Positions 52,834 to 61,790 are shown, counted from the stretch's first letter. The stretch is 64,000 nucleotides of DNA from an uncultured Paracoccaceae bacterium (GCA_937146765.1 CAKZRP010000064.1:124001-188000), one strand, 5' to 3'. Notes: generated by a model not told the origin, from the sequence alone. Numbers and translations are program-made.

Positions 52834-54245
52834 CAGTTCTGTCCTCTTGCGATCTCGGTAATGACGTTGTGGGCCAGCATGATATCCGCCTCGGTGGTCT
52901 CAAACGCGCCGGCTTGAAAGCGGATCACCAGCGCGCCGTCGACGCGGGTCTGGGTCAGGTAGATGCGGCCATCGTCGTTGATCTTATTGACCAGATCGAG
53001 GTTCAGCGCATCAAGGTCGCTGGCCCCTTTGGGCGCATAGCGGAAGGTCCAGAGTGACCACATCGGCGGGGTCACGATCTCGAAATCCGGCTCTTGTGCC
53101 AGGGCGTCGTGCAGCTGGCGCGACCAGGCGACGTGGTTGCGGATGCGCTGGCGCAATCCTTCAAGGCCGTAGGTGCGGATCAGGAACCAGATCTTGAGCG
53201 CGCGGAAGCGGCGTCCCAGCGGCACCGACCATTCGGAATAGTTGATGATCCCGTCGTGGCCGTGAGTCTTGAGGTACTCCGGGCTGATCGCGAGGGTGCG
53301 CACCAGATCATCGGCGTTCTTCAGGAAATGGGCCGAGCAATCAAACTGCGCGCCGAGCCATTTGTGCGGGTTGAAGACGATGCTGTCCGCGCCCTCGATC
53401 CCCGGCCAATAGGCGCGGAACTCCGGGCAGATCATCGCAGAGCCGGCCCAAGCGGCGTCCACATGGGTATAAAGCCCGTGGTTCTGCGCGATCTCGATAC
53501 AGTCGGCGATGGGATCGGTGGCCCCGGTGCCAGTGCCGCCCACGCAGAGGATGACCCCCGCGGGTTGAAGCCCTGCGGCGGTGTCGGCCGCGATGGCGGC
53601 CTCAAGGGCGGCGGGGTTCATGCCGCGCCAGTCGCCTTTGATCGGCACCCGCACGAGGTTGGCCTGACCGATGCCCGCGACCCAGATGGCGCGATCAACG
53701 GAGGTATGTACTTCGGAGGAACAATAGATCCGCAAGGTCGGCTGCCCCGCGAGGCCCTGCTGATTGCCCTGCCAATTGAGCGCGCGTTCGCGCATGGTCA
53801 GCACGGCGGCGAGGGTGGCGGAGGAGGCGCTGTCCTGGATCACGCCACGGAATTCCCCCGGCAGGCCAAGGGATTGGCGCAGCCAGTCCATCATCCGGGT
53901 TTCCATCTCGGTCGCGGCGGGCGAGGTCTGCCATAGCATACATTGCGGCGCGATGGCCGAGGTGAGGAACTCCGCCAGTACCGAGGGCGCGGCGGCATTG
54001 GAGGCGAAATAGGCAAAGAAGCGCGGGTGCTGCCAATGGGTGATGCCGGGCATCACCTTCTCCTCAAAATCGGCAAAGATCGCCTCCATCCCCTCGCCCT
54101 GTTCGGGCGGGGTCTCGGGCAGGGCGGTCAGCATATCGCCGGGTTTGGTCTGCGCGCGCACTGGGCGCTCGCCCACGGTGAGGTGATAGTCTTGCGCCCA
54201 GTCGGCGACCCTGCGGCCCCAAGAGGCGAAATCGGTCCAGTTCAT
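52833..54245 (-). CDS. PLP-dependent aromatic L-amino-acid decarboxylase-like protein
   Basis: 470 residues from ATG 54245 with AGGGAG seven bases upstream; the ORF track starts 118 codons earlier inside hpaD. Group II decarboxylase features are ITHWQHPRFFAYFASNAA, QDSASSATLAAVLTMRERA, HVDAAWAGSAMICPEFR and the PLP-lysine site VFNPHKWLGAQFDC. Such enzymes convert L-DOPA, tyrosine or tryptophan to amines. Its position inside the hpa operon suggests feeding dopamine- or tyramine-derived 3,4-dihydroxyphenylacetate to HpaD. No amine oxidase is in the window. Confidence 0.92.
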   Translation of the reverse strand: MNWTDFASWGRRVADWAQDYHLTVGERPVRAQTKPGDMLTALPETPPEQGEGMEAIFADFEEKVMPGITHWQHPRFFAYFASNAAAPSVLAEFLTSAIAPQCMLWQTSPAATEMETRMMDWLRQSLGLPGEFRGVIQDSASSATLAAVLTMRERALNWQGNQQGLAGQPTLRIYCSSEVHTSVDRAIWVAGIGQANLVRVPIKGDWRGMNPAALEAAIAADTAAGLQPAGVILCVGGTGTGATDPIADCIEIAQNHGLYTHVDAAWAGSAMICPEFRAYWPGIEGADSIVFNPHKWLGAQFDCSAHFLKNADDLVRTLAISPEYLKTHGHDGIINYSEWSVPLGRRFRALKIWFLIRTYGLEGLRQRIRNHVAWSRQLHDALAQEPDFEIVTPPMWSLWTFRYAPKGASDLDALNLDLVNKINDDGRIYLTQTRVDGALVIRFQAGAFETTEADIMLAHNVITEIARGQN

Positions 54246-54318
54246 GTCATGCTCCCTTGTGCGGGCCTCAGCCCGGACAGCGCCCGGTTTGCGCGGCGGG
54301 CGCTGTCCTTGTGTCGTT

Positions 54319-55299
54319 TTACGGCGCGATGATCGGCTGCGCTTTGAGGTCACTGTCGCGGATTTCAGCGCCGTCGAACAGGGAGCCTTCTTCAAACCAG
54401 CTGCGCGGTGTCGGCGCGCCCCAGAGGGTTTGGCGCTGCGGGTCGGTGAGGGACCATTTGATCGGCTCAAGGTCCGCGTCGCAGGTCTGATAGTCGGAGC
54501 AATAGATCTCGATCCGGTGCCCATCGGGGTCGCGCACATAGAGGAAGAAGGCATTGGAAATGCCATGGCGGCCCGGGCCACGCTCGATATTACCGACATA
54601 GCCGGTGGTCGACATCAGATCGAGCAGGTCGATGATATTGAGCGGCGTCGGCACCCAAAAGGCGGTGTGGTGCAGGCGCGGGCCGGTGCCATTGGTGAAG
54701 GCCACATCATGCACACCGCCCTTGCGGTGCATCCAGGCGGCCCAGACGCGGCCGGACTCGTCGTCCTCGGTATATTCGGTGACGCGGAAGCCGATCTCGC
54801 CGTAAAAGGCCACTGCCTCGTCCACATTCGCCGAGAACATGTTGAAGTGGTCGATGCGCAGCGGTTTGACGCCATTGTAGAGTTTGTACTGCTGATGGAT
54901 CGGCGGCAGGCGGTCCATCTTGACGTAGAATTCCAGCGGCACGCCCCAGGGGTCCTGGGTGCGCAGGGTCGGGCCCATGAAGGGGCGGGTGATCCATGCG
55001 ACCGGCAGGCCTTTGCTCTCGAAAAACGCGGCGGCCTTGGCCAGATCGGGCTCGTCAAAGAGTTTGAAGCCAAGGCAGGAGACGCCCGCCGTGTCGGATT
55101 TGCGCAGGATGATGCAGTGGTGGCCGCGTTCCTCCATCGCGCGCAGGAAGATGCGGTTGTCGTCTTCCTCGGTCACCTGCAGGCCGAGGATATCGACGTA
55201 GAAGGCGCGGGAGGCGGCAAGGTCGGTGACGCCATATTCCACATGGCTGAGGCGGGTGATGTTGAAGGGCGGATAAAGAGTTGCGGCGGGAATGGGCAT
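54319..55299 (-). CDS. hpaD: 3,4-dihydroxyphenylacetate 2,3-dioxygenase
   Basis: 326 residues of the two-module vicinal-oxygen-chelate (type I extradiol) family. The second module gives the iron ligands: RIDHFNMF, RLHHTAFWVPTP and RIEIYCSDYQT (His, His, Glu). It opens homoprotocatechuate between C2 and C3 to 5-carboxymethyl-2-hydroxymuconate semialdehyde. It lies 128 bases after hpaE; that gap holds repeat copy C. Confidence 0.93.
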   Translation of the reverse strand: MPIPAATLYPPFNITRLSHVEYGVTDLAASRAFYVDILGLQVTEEDDNRIFLRAMEERGHHCIILRKSDTAGVSCLGFKLFDEPDLAKAAAFFESKGLPVAWITRPFMGPTLRTQDPWGVPLEFYVKMDRLPPIHQQYKLYNGVKPLRIDHFNMFSANVDEAVAFYGEIGFRVTEYTEDDESGRVWAAWMHRKGGVHDVAFTNGTGPRLHHTAFWVPTPLNIIDLLDLMSTTGYVGNIERGPGRHGISNAFFLYVRDPDGHRIEIYCSDYQTCDADLEPIKWSLTDPQRQTLWGAPTPRSWFEEGSLFDGAEIRDSDLKAQPIIAP

Positions 55300-55375
55300 G
55301 TCGGGTCTCCTCCGAATGGACAGGCCGGTGGGGCGGGTGCGGGGGGCTTTGCCCCACGCGCTTGTGCTGTTGGAC

Positions 55376-55426
55376 GAGGGGCTCCGCCCCTCGCGCTCCC
55401 CGGGATATTTGGGAAAAGATGAAGGG
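55376..55426 (+). repeat. Palindromic intergenic element, copy C
   Basis: GAGGGGC-TCC-GCCCCTC hairpin followed by CTCCCCGGGATATTTGGG and AAAAGATGAAG. The same core and tail occur in copies A, B and D. It is inside the hpa operon between hpaE and hpaD; the neighbouring GGGGGCTTTGCCCC (55341) is a further hairpin. Confidence 0.75.
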
Positions 55427-55427
55427 C

Positions 55428-56939
55428 TCAGGCGCCGAGGCGGGGGATCTTGTGATGCCCGGTGGCAAAGCCGATATGTTTTTGTTCCATGTAGAATTCA
55501 AAGCTCCAGTCGCCGCCATCGCGGCCAATGCCGGAGGCTTTGACGCCGCCGAAGGGGGTCGGCAGGTGGCGGACGTTTTCCGAGTTCACCCAGATCATCC
55601 CGGCCTCGAGCGCATGGGTAAAGCGCATGGCGCGGGTCACGTCATTGGTCCAGACATAGGCGGTGAGGCCGTATTGGGTGTCATTGGCGATCTCGAGCGC
55701 TTCTTCCTCGTCTTTGAAGCGGATGGCGGTGAGGACGGGGCCGAAGATTTCTTCGCGCGCGATGGTCATCTCATTGGTCGCCTGGGTGAAGAGGGTGGGG
55801 CGGACGAACCAGCCTGTGTCCCCCTGCCGGGTGCCGCCTGCAGCGACGGTGGCGCCGTCTGCCTTGGCGATGTCGAAGTACGAGGTCACCTTGTCGAAGT
55901 GGACCTTGTGGATGAGGGGACCGACCTCGGTTGCGGGATCAAGCGGGTGGCCGACCTTGATATTGTTCACCCGGGCGATCAGCTTGGCCTCGAACTCCTC
56001 AGCGATGCTGTCCTGGATCAAGAGGCGGGAGGAGGAGGTGCAGCGCTCGCCATTCAGCGAGTAGATCATGAAGATCACCGCATCCAAGGCGCGCTCGAGG
56101 TCGGCATCGTCAAACACCACCACCGGGTTCTTGCCGCCGAGTTCAAAATGGACCCGTTTCAGGCTCGGCGCGCCCTGGGCCATGATCATCGAGCCGGTCT
56201 TGCTCTCGCCGACAAAGGCGATGGCCTTGATGTCCGGGTGCTCGGTGAGCGCCTTCCCTGCCTCTTCACCGAGGCCGTTGACGAGGTTCCACACGCCGGC
56301 GGGCAGGCCTGCGCCATGGGCGATTTCGGCGAGGATGCGGGCGGTGAGCGGCGAGAATTCCGCCGGTTTATGGACCACAGTGCAGCCGGCGGCCAAGGCG
56401 GGCGCGATCTTCCAGGTCGAGAGCATGAAGGGCGTGTTCCACGGCGTGATGACGCCAATCGGGCCAATCGGCACCCGGGTGGTCACGTTCATCAGCGTCG
56501 GCGAGGGCAGCATCTGGCCGTCGCGGGCCGAGAGCGCGCGGTCGGCAAAGAAGCGGAAGTTTTCCGCGCCGCGCAGGGCGGCCTTGGACATGAACCGCAG
56601 CGCCTGGCCGGTGTCCCAGCATTCGCAGAGCGCGATTTCCTCGGCGCGCGCCACGATGCCATCGGCGATGCGGTGCAGGATCGCCTTGCGCTCGGTTGCG
56701 GGCAGGTCGCGCCAGGCGGGGAAGGCGGCCTTGGCAGCCTTGGCGGCCGCGTCGATATCGGTTGCATCGCCGCGCGCCACGGTGCAGATCACGCTTTCGT
56801 CCACCGGCGAGGTGGTCTCAAACGTGCGGCCGGAGGCGGCGGGGCGGGCCTCGCCATTGATCAGGTTGGTGATGCCGGTGGCGCGATGGGCGTCGAGAAA
56901 TCCGGCAAGTTTGTCGAGGTTGGCGGCGAGGTCGCTCAT
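55428..56939 (-). CDS. hpaE: 5-carboxymethyl-2-hydroxymuconate semialdehyde dehydrogenase
   Basis: 503 residues from ATG 56939 (AAGGAG upstream), overlapping the hpaF stop as ATGA; the ORF track extends 110 codons into hpaF. ALDH motifs are VITPWNTPFMLSTWKIAPAL, VHFELGGKNPVVVFDDADLERA and the catalytic cysteine in SLNGERCTSSSRL. It oxidises the HpaD product with NAD. Length and context match HpaE closely. Confidence 0.93.
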   Translation of the reverse strand: MSDLAANLDKLAGFLDAHRATGITNLINGEARPAASGRTFETTSPVDESVICTVARGDATDIDAAAKAAKAAFPAWRDLPATERKAILHRIADGIVARAEEIALCECWDTGQALRFMSKAALRGAENFRFFADRALSARDGQMLPSPTLMNVTTRVPIGPIGVITPWNTPFMLSTWKIAPALAAGCTVVHKPAEFSPLTARILAEIAHGAGLPAGVWNLVNGLGEEAGKALTEHPDIKAIAFVGESKTGSMIMAQGAPSLKRVHFELGGKNPVVVFDDADLERALDAVIFMIYSLNGERCTSSSRLLIQDSIAEEFEAKLIARVNNIKVGHPLDPATEVGPLIHKVHFDKVTSYFDIAKADGATVAAGGTRQGDTGWFVRPTLFTQATNEMTIAREEIFGPVLTAIRFKDEEEALEIANDTQYGLTAYVWTNDVTRAMRFTHALEAGMIWVNSENVRHLPTPFGGVKASGIGRDGGDWSFEFYMEQKHIGFATGHHKIPRLGA

Positions 56940-57331
56940 GCGCGGTCTCCTTGGCTCAGGTGGTCGCGGATGGTTCCGCATTTGGGCGAAAGCGCGGGGT
57001 CGATGTTGCGCATCTCCATCGAGAGGGCGATCGGATGGCTCTCCATCGCGGGCGCAAGAAAGGCGCGGGCGGCCTCGAACAGCGCCTCGGTGGCGGCGGT
57101 GCGGGTCGCGAGATCGCGGCCCGCGCGCAGGCGGACGGAGATGTCGAGATACATGAAATCCGGGTTGCCATCGCCCATGCTGACATAGTCGGCGGCAAAG
57201 GCACGCACGCGGATCCCGGCCATAGGAAAGGTGCCAGTGTCGATGGCGGTGCGGCGCAATAGGTCGCAAAGCTGTGGGATATCCACAAATTGCGCCAGTC
57301 TTGGCGCGTAATCCAAGGTGATATGGGGCAT
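56936..57331 (-). CDS. hpaF: 5-carboxymethyl-2-hydroxymuconate delta-isomerase
   Basis: 131 residues starting MPHITLDYAPRL, where proline-2 becomes the catalytic N-terminal residue after methionine removal. Later features are TGTFPMAGIRVRAFAADYVSMGDG, then FMYLDISVRLRAGR. It isomerises the HpaE product in the tautomerase-superfamily manner. It is the first gene of the operon, next to the divergent hpaR promoter. Confidence 0.93.
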   Translation of the reverse strand: MPHITLDYAPRLAQFVDIPQLCDLLRRTAIDTGTFPMAGIRVRAFAADYVSMGDGNPDFMYLDISVRLRAGRDLATRTAATEALFEAARAFLAPAMESHPIALSMEMRNIDPALSPKCGTIRDHLSQGDRA

Positions 57332-57354
57332 CCGGGTCCTCCTCCCAAACTACT

Positions 57355-57364
57355 TAACATGTTA
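57355..57364. promoter_or_regulatory. HpaR operator candidate 1
   Basis: TAACATGTTA is a perfect palindrome within ACTTAACATGTTATG, close to the hpaF start. The ACTTAAC motif recurs in site 2. Confidence 0.6.
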
Positions 57365-57404
57365 TGCTTATGCGGCAAGCCTGTCAACAGGGAGCAAGAA
57401 AAAT

Positions 57405-57421
57405 ACTTAACTTTGATAAGT
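57405..57421. promoter_or_regulatory. HpaR operator candidate 2
   Basis: ACTTA-N7-TAAGT is an inverted repeat about 39 bases before hpaR. Its left arm shares ACTTAAC with site 1, suggesting the same regulator binds both. Confidence 0.6.
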
Positions 57422-57459
57422 GATTGCTAAGGCAGGGGTTGCGGGCGATACAGGGAAGC

Positions 57460-57894
57460 ATGACACATGCTTTGCCTAGAACCGATCGCTCCCTCCCTAT
57501 TGCCCTCCTGCGCGCGCGGGAGCGGGTGATGGGCCCCGTCCGTCAGCTCCTCAGCGGGGTGGATCTGACCGAGCAGCAATGGCGCGTGCTGCGCGTGGTG
57601 CAGGAGAGCGGGCCGATCGACCCGACGCAGATCGCCGATCAAGCCTGTCTGTTGCTGCCGAGCCTGACGCGCATCTTGCAAAAGCTGGAGGAAAAGGGCT
57701 TCATCGACCGGGCGCGGGACGAGACGGATCGGCGGCGGCAGGTGGTGACCCTGACTGCGACCGGCATGGAAGTGATCGAGCAGAACATCGACGCCAGCCT
57801 CGCCCTGATCGAGCGCACGCGCGAGAAGATGGGGGCGGAGGACTATGAGGCTCTACTTGATCTGTTGCGCAAGCTGAACGGGTTGGAGCTCTAG
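57460..57894 (+). CDS. hpaR: HpaR, MarR-family repressor of homoprotocatechuate degradation
   Basis: 144 residues from ATG 57460 (GGGAAG just before); the ORF-track start is 12 codons upstream. MarR winged helix: WRVLRVVQESGPIDPTQIADQACLLLPSLTRILQKLEEKGFIDRARDETDRRRQVVTLT. It is of the HpaR/HpcR subgroup, which respond to 4-hydroxyphenylacetate or homoprotocatechuate. It is divergent from hpaF and most likely represses both transcripts. Its stop is four bases from the convergent glycerate kinase stop. Confidence 0.92.
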   Translation: MTHALPRTDRSLPIALLRARERVMGPVRQLLSGVDLTEQQWRVLRVVQESGPIDPTQIADQACLLLPSLTRILQKLEEKGFIDRARDETDRRRQVVTLTATGMEVIEQNIDASLALIERTREKMGAEDYEALLDLLRKLNGLEL

Positions 57895-57898
57895 CGCC

Positions 57899-59143
57899 TC
57901 AGGGCTGTTTCAGCAGGATCTGCACATCCGCCACATTGGTGCCGGTGCCGCCCACGGTGACCAGCGCATCGGCCGCCTTGAGGGCGGCGTAGCTGTCGTT
58001 GTTGGCGAGCAGGGCCTCGGCGTCGGGGATCTTGCCCCAGGTCTCCGCCGTCACAAGGCCGCCCGCCGCATCGGTCGGGCCATCACGACCATCAGTGCCG
58101 CCGGAGAGAAACACCCAATCGCCGTCGAGCTCAGCAGCGCGTTGTGCGATGCGCAGGGCGAGTTCCTGATTGCGCCCGCCGCGCCCGCTGCCGGTCAGAC
58201 GCACCGTGGTCTCACCGCCGAACAGAAGCGCCACGGGACGATCCTTGGGCGCATTGGCAGCGGTCTCGATCACGCGGCTGGCAGCCTCGGCCACATCGCC
58301 GGTGAGGTCGTCGATGAGGGCGGCAACCTCCCAGCCCATCTCTTCGGCGCGGGCTTGCATCGCCTCGAGGCTAAAGCGGTTGGAGCCGATCAGGATGTTC
58401 TGCGCCTCGGGCGTGGCCTGGGGGGCGTCGGGCGTGTCGAGGTGGGTACGAACCGCCTCGGGCAACTTTTCCCACAGCCCTTCGGATTGCAGCAGCGCGC
58501 GGGCGTCCTCCCGGCTGCCCAGAGGGGCGACGGTGGGACCGGAGGCGATGGCGCGCAGGTCGTCGCCGATTACATCCGAAAGGATCAGCGCGGTGACCCG
58601 GGCGGGGGCGGCAGCGCGCAAGAGGCCACCGCCCTTGAGCTGGGACAGAGATTGGCGGATCAGGTTCATCCGATTGATCTCCAACCCCGAAGCGAGGAGC
58701 ACTTCGTTCACCTCTGCCTTGTCAGCCAAGGTCAGCCCCGCGGCGGGGGCGACCATCAGAGCGGAGCCACCGCCGGAGATCAGCATCAGCACCTCATCCT
58801 CGGCCGCAAGGTCCGACAGGAGGTCGAGCACCCGCGCGCCAGCCGCGGCGCTGGACTGGTCCGGCACCGGATGGGCGCCAGCGATGACCTCTGTTCCGGG
58901 CAGGTCGGTGCGGTTCTCCGGGTTGGTCACCACCAGCGCGGCAGCGGGCGCCTCGGGCAGGGCGGCGAGGGTGGCGCGCATCATCGGCACGGCGGCCTTG
59001 CCCACCGCAATTACGATGCGGCGACCTTTTGGCGCGGGCAGGGGGGCCTTGGTCAGCTGGCGGGTCACGGCGGCGGCGGGATCAGCGCGGTCAATCGCGG
59101 CGTGGAACAGGGTGAGGGCGGTCTCGTGCAGGCTGTTGGTCAA
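57899..59143 (-). CDS. Glycerate 2-kinase (DUF4147/MOFRL family)
   Basis: 414 residues. The DUF4147 N-terminal part includes RRIVIAVGKAAVPMMRATL and LISGGGSALMVAPAAGLTLADK; the C-terminal MOFRL part includes LSGGTDGRDGPTDAAGGLV. These enzymes phosphorylate D-glycerate to 2-phosphoglycerate; older annotations call them hydroxypyruvate reductase. Placement beside ureide catabolism fits use of glyoxylate via tartronate semialdehyde and glycerate. It is divergent from the ureidoglycine aminohydrolase gene. Confidence 0.93.
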   Translation of the reverse strand: MTNSLHETALTLFHAAIDRADPAAAVTRQLTKAPLPAPKGRRIVIAVGKAAVPMMRATLAALPEAPAAALVVTNPENRTDLPGTEVIAGAHPVPDQSSAAAGARVLDLLSDLAAEDEVLMLISGGGSALMVAPAAGLTLADKAEVNEVLLASGLEINRMNLIRQSLSQLKGGGLLRAAAPARVTALILSDVIGDDLRAIASGPTVAPLGSREDARALLQSEGLWEKLPEAVRTHLDTPDAPQATPEAQNILIGSNRFSLEAMQARAEEMGWEVAALIDDLTGDVAEAASRVIETAANAPKDRPVALLFGGETTVRLTGSGRGGRNQELALRIAQRAAELDGDWVFLSGGTDGRDGPTDAAGGLVTAETWGKIPDAEALLANNDSYAALKAADALVTVGGTGTNVADVQILLKQP

Positions 59144-59307
59144 GGCTTTGGTCCCTGTTTGATTTGGCGCGAGTGTGCGCGGCGGGCTTGGGTCTGGTCA
59201 AGGCGGCGTCTGGCGGCTTTCAAACCCAGCCTGATGATCCTTCAGTCTTTCGCGCATCTCTTGGGGATTGGCCTTTGTCCCACAAGCGGGTTTGATGGAG
59301 GCAGAGA

Positions 59308-60162
59308 TTGAACGCCAAGCCGGAACTCAAAATGACAAAACCCACCTATTACGCGCCGCACGGCGGGCTGCCGCCGCAGACCCAGTTGTTGACGGATCGC
59401 GCCATGTTCACCGAGGCCTATGCGGTGATCCCCAAGGGCACCAACAGCGATATCGTGACCAGTCTTTTGCCATTCTGGGGCAAGTCGCGCTTCTGGGTAA
59501 TCGCGCGCCCCCTGTCGGGATTTGCCGAGACCTTTTCCCATTATATCGCCGAAGTTCTGCCCGGTGGCGGCTCGGAACGCCCCGAGACCGAACAAGGTGT
59601 CGAGGCGGTGCTGTTTGTGGTCGAGGGCCAGATGGTGTTGACCATTGATGGGGCGGAACATGAGATGGCGGAGGGCGGCTATGCCTTCCTGCCGCCTGTG
59701 GCGACGTGGAAGCTGACCAATACCAGCGATTCACCGGTGCGGTTCCACTGGATCCGCAAGGCCTATCAGGCGGTGGAAGGTATCGAGGCTCCGCAGGCCT
59801 TTGTCACCAACGAGCAGGAGGTCACCCCGACCGCCATGCCGGGCACCGATGGCAAATGGGCCACCTCGCGGTTCGTCGATGTCAACGACCTAAGCCACGA
59901 CATGCATGTGACCATCGTGACTTTTGAGCCCGGCGCGGTGATCCCCTTTGCCGAGACCCATGTGATGGAACACGGGCTCTATGTGCTCGAAGGCAAAGCC
60001 GTCTACCGCCTCAATCAGGATTGGGTCGAAGTGGAAGCTGGCGACTACATGTGGCTGCGCGCCTTCTGTCCGCAGGCCTGTTACGCGGGCGGCCCGGGCA
60101 AGTTCCGCTATCTGCTCTACAAGGATGTGAACCGCCACATGCCGCTGGCGCCCCTGCGCTAA
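59308..60162 (+). CDS. (S)-ureidoglycine aminohydrolase (bicupin)
   Basis: 284 residues from TTG 59308, which has GGAGG six bases before it; ATG 59332 is an alternative with a weaker site. It has two cupin domains: ETEQGVEAVLFVVEGQMVLTIDG with GGYAFLPPVATWKLTN, and PFAETHVMEHGLYVLEGKAVYRLNQDW with GDYMWLRAFCPQACYAGG carrying the manganese-binding residues, as in YlbA/UGHY. It releases ammonia from ureidoglycine to give ureidoglycolate, the substrate of AllA encoded nearby. Confidence 0.92.
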   Translation: MNAKPELKMTKPTYYAPHGGLPPQTQLLTDRAMFTEAYAVIPKGTNSDIVTSLLPFWGKSRFWVIARPLSGFAETFSHYIAEVLPGGGSERPETEQGVEAVLFVVEGQMVLTIDGAEHEMAEGGYAFLPPVATWKLTNTSDSPVRFHWIRKAYQAVEGIEAPQAFVTNEQEVTPTAMPGTDGKWATSRFVDVNDLSHDMHVTIVTFEPGAVIPFAETHVMEHGLYVLEGKAVYRLNQDWVEVEAGDYMWLRAFCPQACYAGGPGKFRYLLYKDVNRHMPLAPLR

Positions 60163-60181
60163 GACTGCGGTTCAGATGAAC

Positions 60182-60222
60182 AAAGGGCTCCGGCGCAACC
60201 TGCACCGGGGCCCCTTTCTTTT
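60182..60222 (+). terminator. Rho-independent terminator after ureidoglycine aminohydrolase
   Basis: AAAGGG...CCGG pairs with CCGG...CCCTTT, followed by CTTTT. Confidence 0.75.
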
Positions 60223-60265
60223 GGTCAAAAATATCCCGGAGAGCGCGAGGGGCAGCGCCCCTCGC
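60220..60265 (-). repeat. Palindromic intergenic element, copy D
   Basis: On the minus strand: GCGAGGGGCGCTGCCCCTCGC hairpin, then CTCTCCGGGATATTTTTGACC and AAAAG. It matches copies A to C with a shortened tail. Confidence 0.7.
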
Positions 60266-60303
60266 ATCCACTCAGATCACCTCTTCCGGCGGTTATTAAA
60301 CGG

Positions 60304-60332
60304 AAAAAGGGCCGCGCGATGCGGCCCTTTTG
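60304..60332. terminator. Bidirectional terminator before permease stop
   Basis: AAAAGGGCCGC and GCGGCCCTTTT with a five-base loop; T-rich on both strands, between convergent genes. Confidence 0.85.
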
Positions 60333-60350
60333 CTCTTGTTCTGGTGCCTC

Positions 60351-61790
60351 TCAGCTGCTGTGGCGCGAGACACCGTGCGAGCCTTTGGCATGGCCGGACA
60401 TGCCGCCCGAGACCTCCTCGGTGGCCTCATCCGACAGTTCCTCGGGCAGGATCAGGTTCAACCCGATGGAAAGGATCGCGGCGGGCAAGAGACCGCTGGT
60501 CAAGAGGATGCGGGCGGTGTCGGGCAAGTGTTGCAGCGCGTCAGGCTCCAGTTGCAGGCCAAGACCGACCGAGAGCGAGATCGCGAAGATCACCATGTTG
60601 CGACGGTTCCAGTCCACGTCCGACAGGATCGAAATCCCCGCGGCGACCACCATGCCGAACATCACGATCACGCCGCCGCCCAAAACCTCGATCGGGACGG
60701 TGCGGATCACCGCGCCAACTTTGGGCACGAGGCCGCAGAGGATCAGGAAGATCGCGCCGCAGGTGACCACATGCCGGCTCATCACGCCGGTCATCGCAAT
60801 CAGGCCGACGTTCTGGCTGAAGGAGGTATTGGGCATCGCCCCAAAGGCGCCTGCAACCGCCGAGCCCAGACCATCGGCAAAGGTGGCGCCTTCGATCTCC
60901 TTGTCGGTGGCTTCGCGACCGGCACCGCCCTTGGTGATGCCAGAGACATCGCCGACAGTTTCAACCGCCGAGACAAAGGCCATCAGGCAGAAGCCGAGCA
61001 CGGCAGCGGCGGAGAATTCAAATCCATATTTGAAGGGCTGCGGCAGGGCAAAAGCGGCGGCATTGCTCCACGAGCCGGAGATGGCGCCAAAGGTCAACAT
61101 GCCGGAGGCCAGTGCAAAGATGTAACCTGCGAGCAAGCCCAGCAGCACCGCAGAGACCGAGAGCATCCCGCGGGCGAAAAACTTGAGCCCGAGCGTCACC
61201 AGAATGACCACGATGGCGGCGGACCAGTTCAGGAGCGAGCCGTATTCCGGCGTACCAATCGCAGGCACCCCGCCGGCGGCATATTGGATGCCGACCTTGA
61301 CCAGGGCGAGGCCGATCATGGTGACCACTAGGCCGGTGACCAGGGGCGGCAGGGCAAAACGGATCTTGCCGATCACCAACCCGAGGCAGGCGTGGAACAG
61401 CCCACCGATCAGCACCCCGCCAAAGAGCGCGGCGAGCGCATCCACGCCCTTGCCGGCGACCAGTGGGATCATGATCGGCAGGAACGCAAAGGAGGTGCCC
61501 TGCACGATCGGCAGTTTCGCTCCGACCGGACCCAGCGAGATGGTTTGGAACAAGGTCGCGATGCCGGCAAAGAGCATCGACATCTGGATCAGGTAGAGGA
61601 GCTCGGGAAAATCGGGCGAGTTCGAGCCAAAGCCAAAGCCCGCAGCCCCCGCCACGATGATCGCAGGGGTGACGTTAGAGACAAACATGGCCAGCACATG
61701 CTGGATGCCGAGCGGGATCGCCTTGGCGAGGGGCGGCATGTAGTCGGGATCGCGCAGCTGCTCCGGCGTCCCGAGGGAGGTATCGGTCAT
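60351..61790 (-). CDS. NCS2-family uracil/xanthine permease
   Basis: 479 residues, about 14 hydrophobic segments. NCS2 motifs include KAIPLGIQHVLAMFVSNVTPAIIV at the N-terminus, IVQGTSFAFLPIM, VETVGDVSGITKGG and the signature NTSFSQNVGLIAMTGVMSRHV. The context (AllA, allantoinase, UGHY) points to urate, xanthine or allantoin-related uptake. The histidine-rich C-terminal tail (GHAKGSHGVSRHSS) is not typical. It follows allA in the same operon. Confidence 0.93.
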   Translation of the reverse strand: MTDTSLGTPEQLRDPDYMPPLAKAIPLGIQHVLAMFVSNVTPAIIVAGAAGFGFGSNSPDFPELLYLIQMSMLFAGIATLFQTISLGPVGAKLPIVQGTSFAFLPIMIPLVAGKGVDALAALFGGVLIGGLFHACLGLVIGKIRFALPPLVTGLVVTMIGLALVKVGIQYAAGGVPAIGTPEYGSLLNWSAAIVVILVTLGLKFFARGMLSVSAVLLGLLAGYIFALASGMLTFGAISGSWSNAAAFALPQPFKYGFEFSAAAVLGFCLMAFVSAVETVGDVSGITKGGAGREATDKEIEGATFADGLGSAVAGAFGAMPNTSFSQNVGLIAMTGVMSRHVVTCGAIFLILCGLVPKVGAVIRTVPIEVLGGGVIVMFGMVVAAGISILSDVDWNRRNMVIFAISLSVGLGLQLEPDALQHLPDTARILLTSGLLPAAILSIGLNLILPEELSDEATEEVSGGMSGHAKGSHGVSRHSS

